NCBI GenBank assembly: GCA_026982255.1
Contig: JALSHL010000006.1
Span: 1-7,149, forward strand
DNA from: Paracoccaceae bacterium
GTDB lineage: Bacteria; Pseudomonadota; Alphaproteobacteria; Rhodobacterales; Rhodobacteraceae
DNA: 7,149 bases
Reading direction: 5' to 3'
Part shown: piece by piece, positions 6,474-7,149 of the stretch
Layout of the letters: each line of letters opens with the position of its first letter
Numbering within the stretch: the stretch's first letter is position 1
Notes under the pieces: generated by a model
What the model saw: only the letters and a program-made list of their open reading frames with translations
Database searches by the model: none
Told to the model about the DNA's origin: nothing
Position numbers and translations under genes: made by a program

Positions 6474-7149
6474 TTAGCGGGCGCGCAGCCCATCCTGTTG
6501 TAGTCGTTCTCTCAATACTTCGATTTCAATATCCAGATCGCTGCGGTCGTCGAGCAGCAATGTCTCGCGCTGGGCGTTGAACCTGCTTTCCAGATCGTCG
6601 ATCAGCGCCACATATTCGGTGCGCGCCTCGATATTGCGGTCCTTGCTGTAGAGGTCCGCGAACTTCACGGTCGCATCCCGCGCCCCGTTCAGATAGACAC
6701 CGAGGAATTTCCGCGCCCGCGTCAGGTCGCGCGGGTCCTCCTCCACCTGCCGGAACATCTCGCGCACGGCGGCCGAGAGGCTTTCGATGCGCGCCTGCAA
6801 TGTCCGGTCGCCGAAACGCGCGGCGGCGGCATTGATCTCGGCCAGCGTTGCCTCGGCCTTCTCGATTGCCTTTGCGGCGCGTTCGGCATCGAAGGCGTTG
6901 TAATCGGTGATACCTTTTTTCTTCATCGGATCCAGCCCGAAGCTGGCCACATGCGCCCCCGCGGCAATGACCCCGAACAGCACCGAGGTCACCAGCGGCT
7001 GCCCCCAGCCGAGCCAGCTTGCCAGTGCCACACCGGCGCCGGTCAGCACGGCGGCGAAAGCCTTGCGCGGGATGGCGGGGGGGCGGGCGATCTTGCGTTC
7101 GTTATAGGCGTCCTCGGCCTTCAGCCCCTCGCGCAGCAGCCACGGCGAC
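6474..7149 (-). CDS. xpaC: XpaC-family membrane protein (5-bromo-4-chloroindolyl phosphate hydrolysis family), 5' end missing
   Basis: The frame is open to the right edge of the window, and 224 residues are visible. The GTG at 7049 is internal, because the frame continues upstream with a sensible sequence containing KAEDAYNERK and IARPPAIPRKAF. Two hydrophobic segments follow at visible residues about 31-47 and 52-67 (FAAVLTGAGVALASWLG and PLVTSVLFGVIAAGAHVA), and then a cytoplasmic helical domain. ARKFLGVYLNGARDATVKFADL is the family's characteristic block. The end is helical and charged (DLDIEIEVLRERLQQDG). The family name comes from a Bacillus gene associated with hydrolysis of a chromogenic phosphate; no catalytic residues are evident and a phosphatase role is doubtful. 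The stop TAA lies 13 bp before the TelA start, and the pair probably works together at the inner membrane. It is the first gene of the module seen here; the promoter and any earlier genes lie outside. Confidence 0.85.
   Translation of the reverse strand, partial: SPWLLREGLKAEDAYNERKIARPPAIPRKAFAAVLTGAGVALASWLGWGQPLVTSVLFGVIAAGAHVASFGLDPMKKKGITDYNAFDAERAAKAIEKAEATLAEINAAAARFGDRTLQARIESLSAAVREMFRQVEEDPRDLTRARKFLGVYLNGARDATVKFADLYSKDRNIEARTEYVALIDDLESRFNAQRETLLLDDRSDLDIEIEVLRERLQQDGLRAR

Noticed and set aside
4550..6580. A 676-codon open frame on the plus strand
   Set aside because: It lies fully antisense to the TelA, lipoprotein and XpaC genes, its translation is rich in His, Gly, Arg and Gln without any domain, and the opposite strand encodes clear families. 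It is an artefact of high GC content.
1..7149. CRISPR array, insertion sequence, tRNA or rRNA genes
   Set aside because: No regularly spaced repeats, transposase motifs with terminal inverted repeats, or tRNA/rRNA-like segments were seen on either strand.

Overview
The window looks like chromosomal DNA of a GC-rich alphaproteobacterium, most likely a member of Rhodobacterales. This rests on composition, on a DUF2927-type lipoprotein, and on the gene set. It is inference; no rRNA or tRNA gene is present to fix the taxonomy.

Left part, plus strand. Bases 1-771 hold the 3' end of a Na+/phosphate cotransporter with a C-terminal PhoU-like helical domain. A gene-free stretch of 383 bp follows (772-1154), with one hairpin, a 10-bp direct repeat and a possible 19-codon leader ORF. 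Next is a Crp/Fnr-family transcription regulator (1155-1817) that lacks the cAMP-binding Arg-Ser pair and the Fnr iron-sulfur cysteines. A 224-bp spacer (1818-2041) separates it from a convergent set of genes.

Right part, minus strand, transcribed from the right edge leftward. Five tightly spaced genes (gaps of 13, 57, 11 and 25 bp) look like one operon: an XpaC-family membrane protein (5' end outside the window), a TelA-family toxic-anion-resistance protein, a DUF2927-type lipoprotein with a TTG start, an SPFH-domain protein with a C-terminal GYF_2 domain and polyproline tracts, and a double zinc-ribbon protein with a C-terminal membrane anchor. The operon promoter lies beyond base 7149.

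Taken together, the five minus-strand genes look like an envelope-stress module. TelA and XpaC are a known pair in tellurite/Ter-type stress neighbourhoods. An SPFH protein together with zinc-ribbon membrane proteins recalls the Bacillus subtilis ydjGHI genes that recruit PspA to damaged membrane. No PspA-like gene is visible here. How the five products cooperate, and what the DUF2927 lipoprotein does on the other side of the membrane, is inference and is the most interesting open point in the window.
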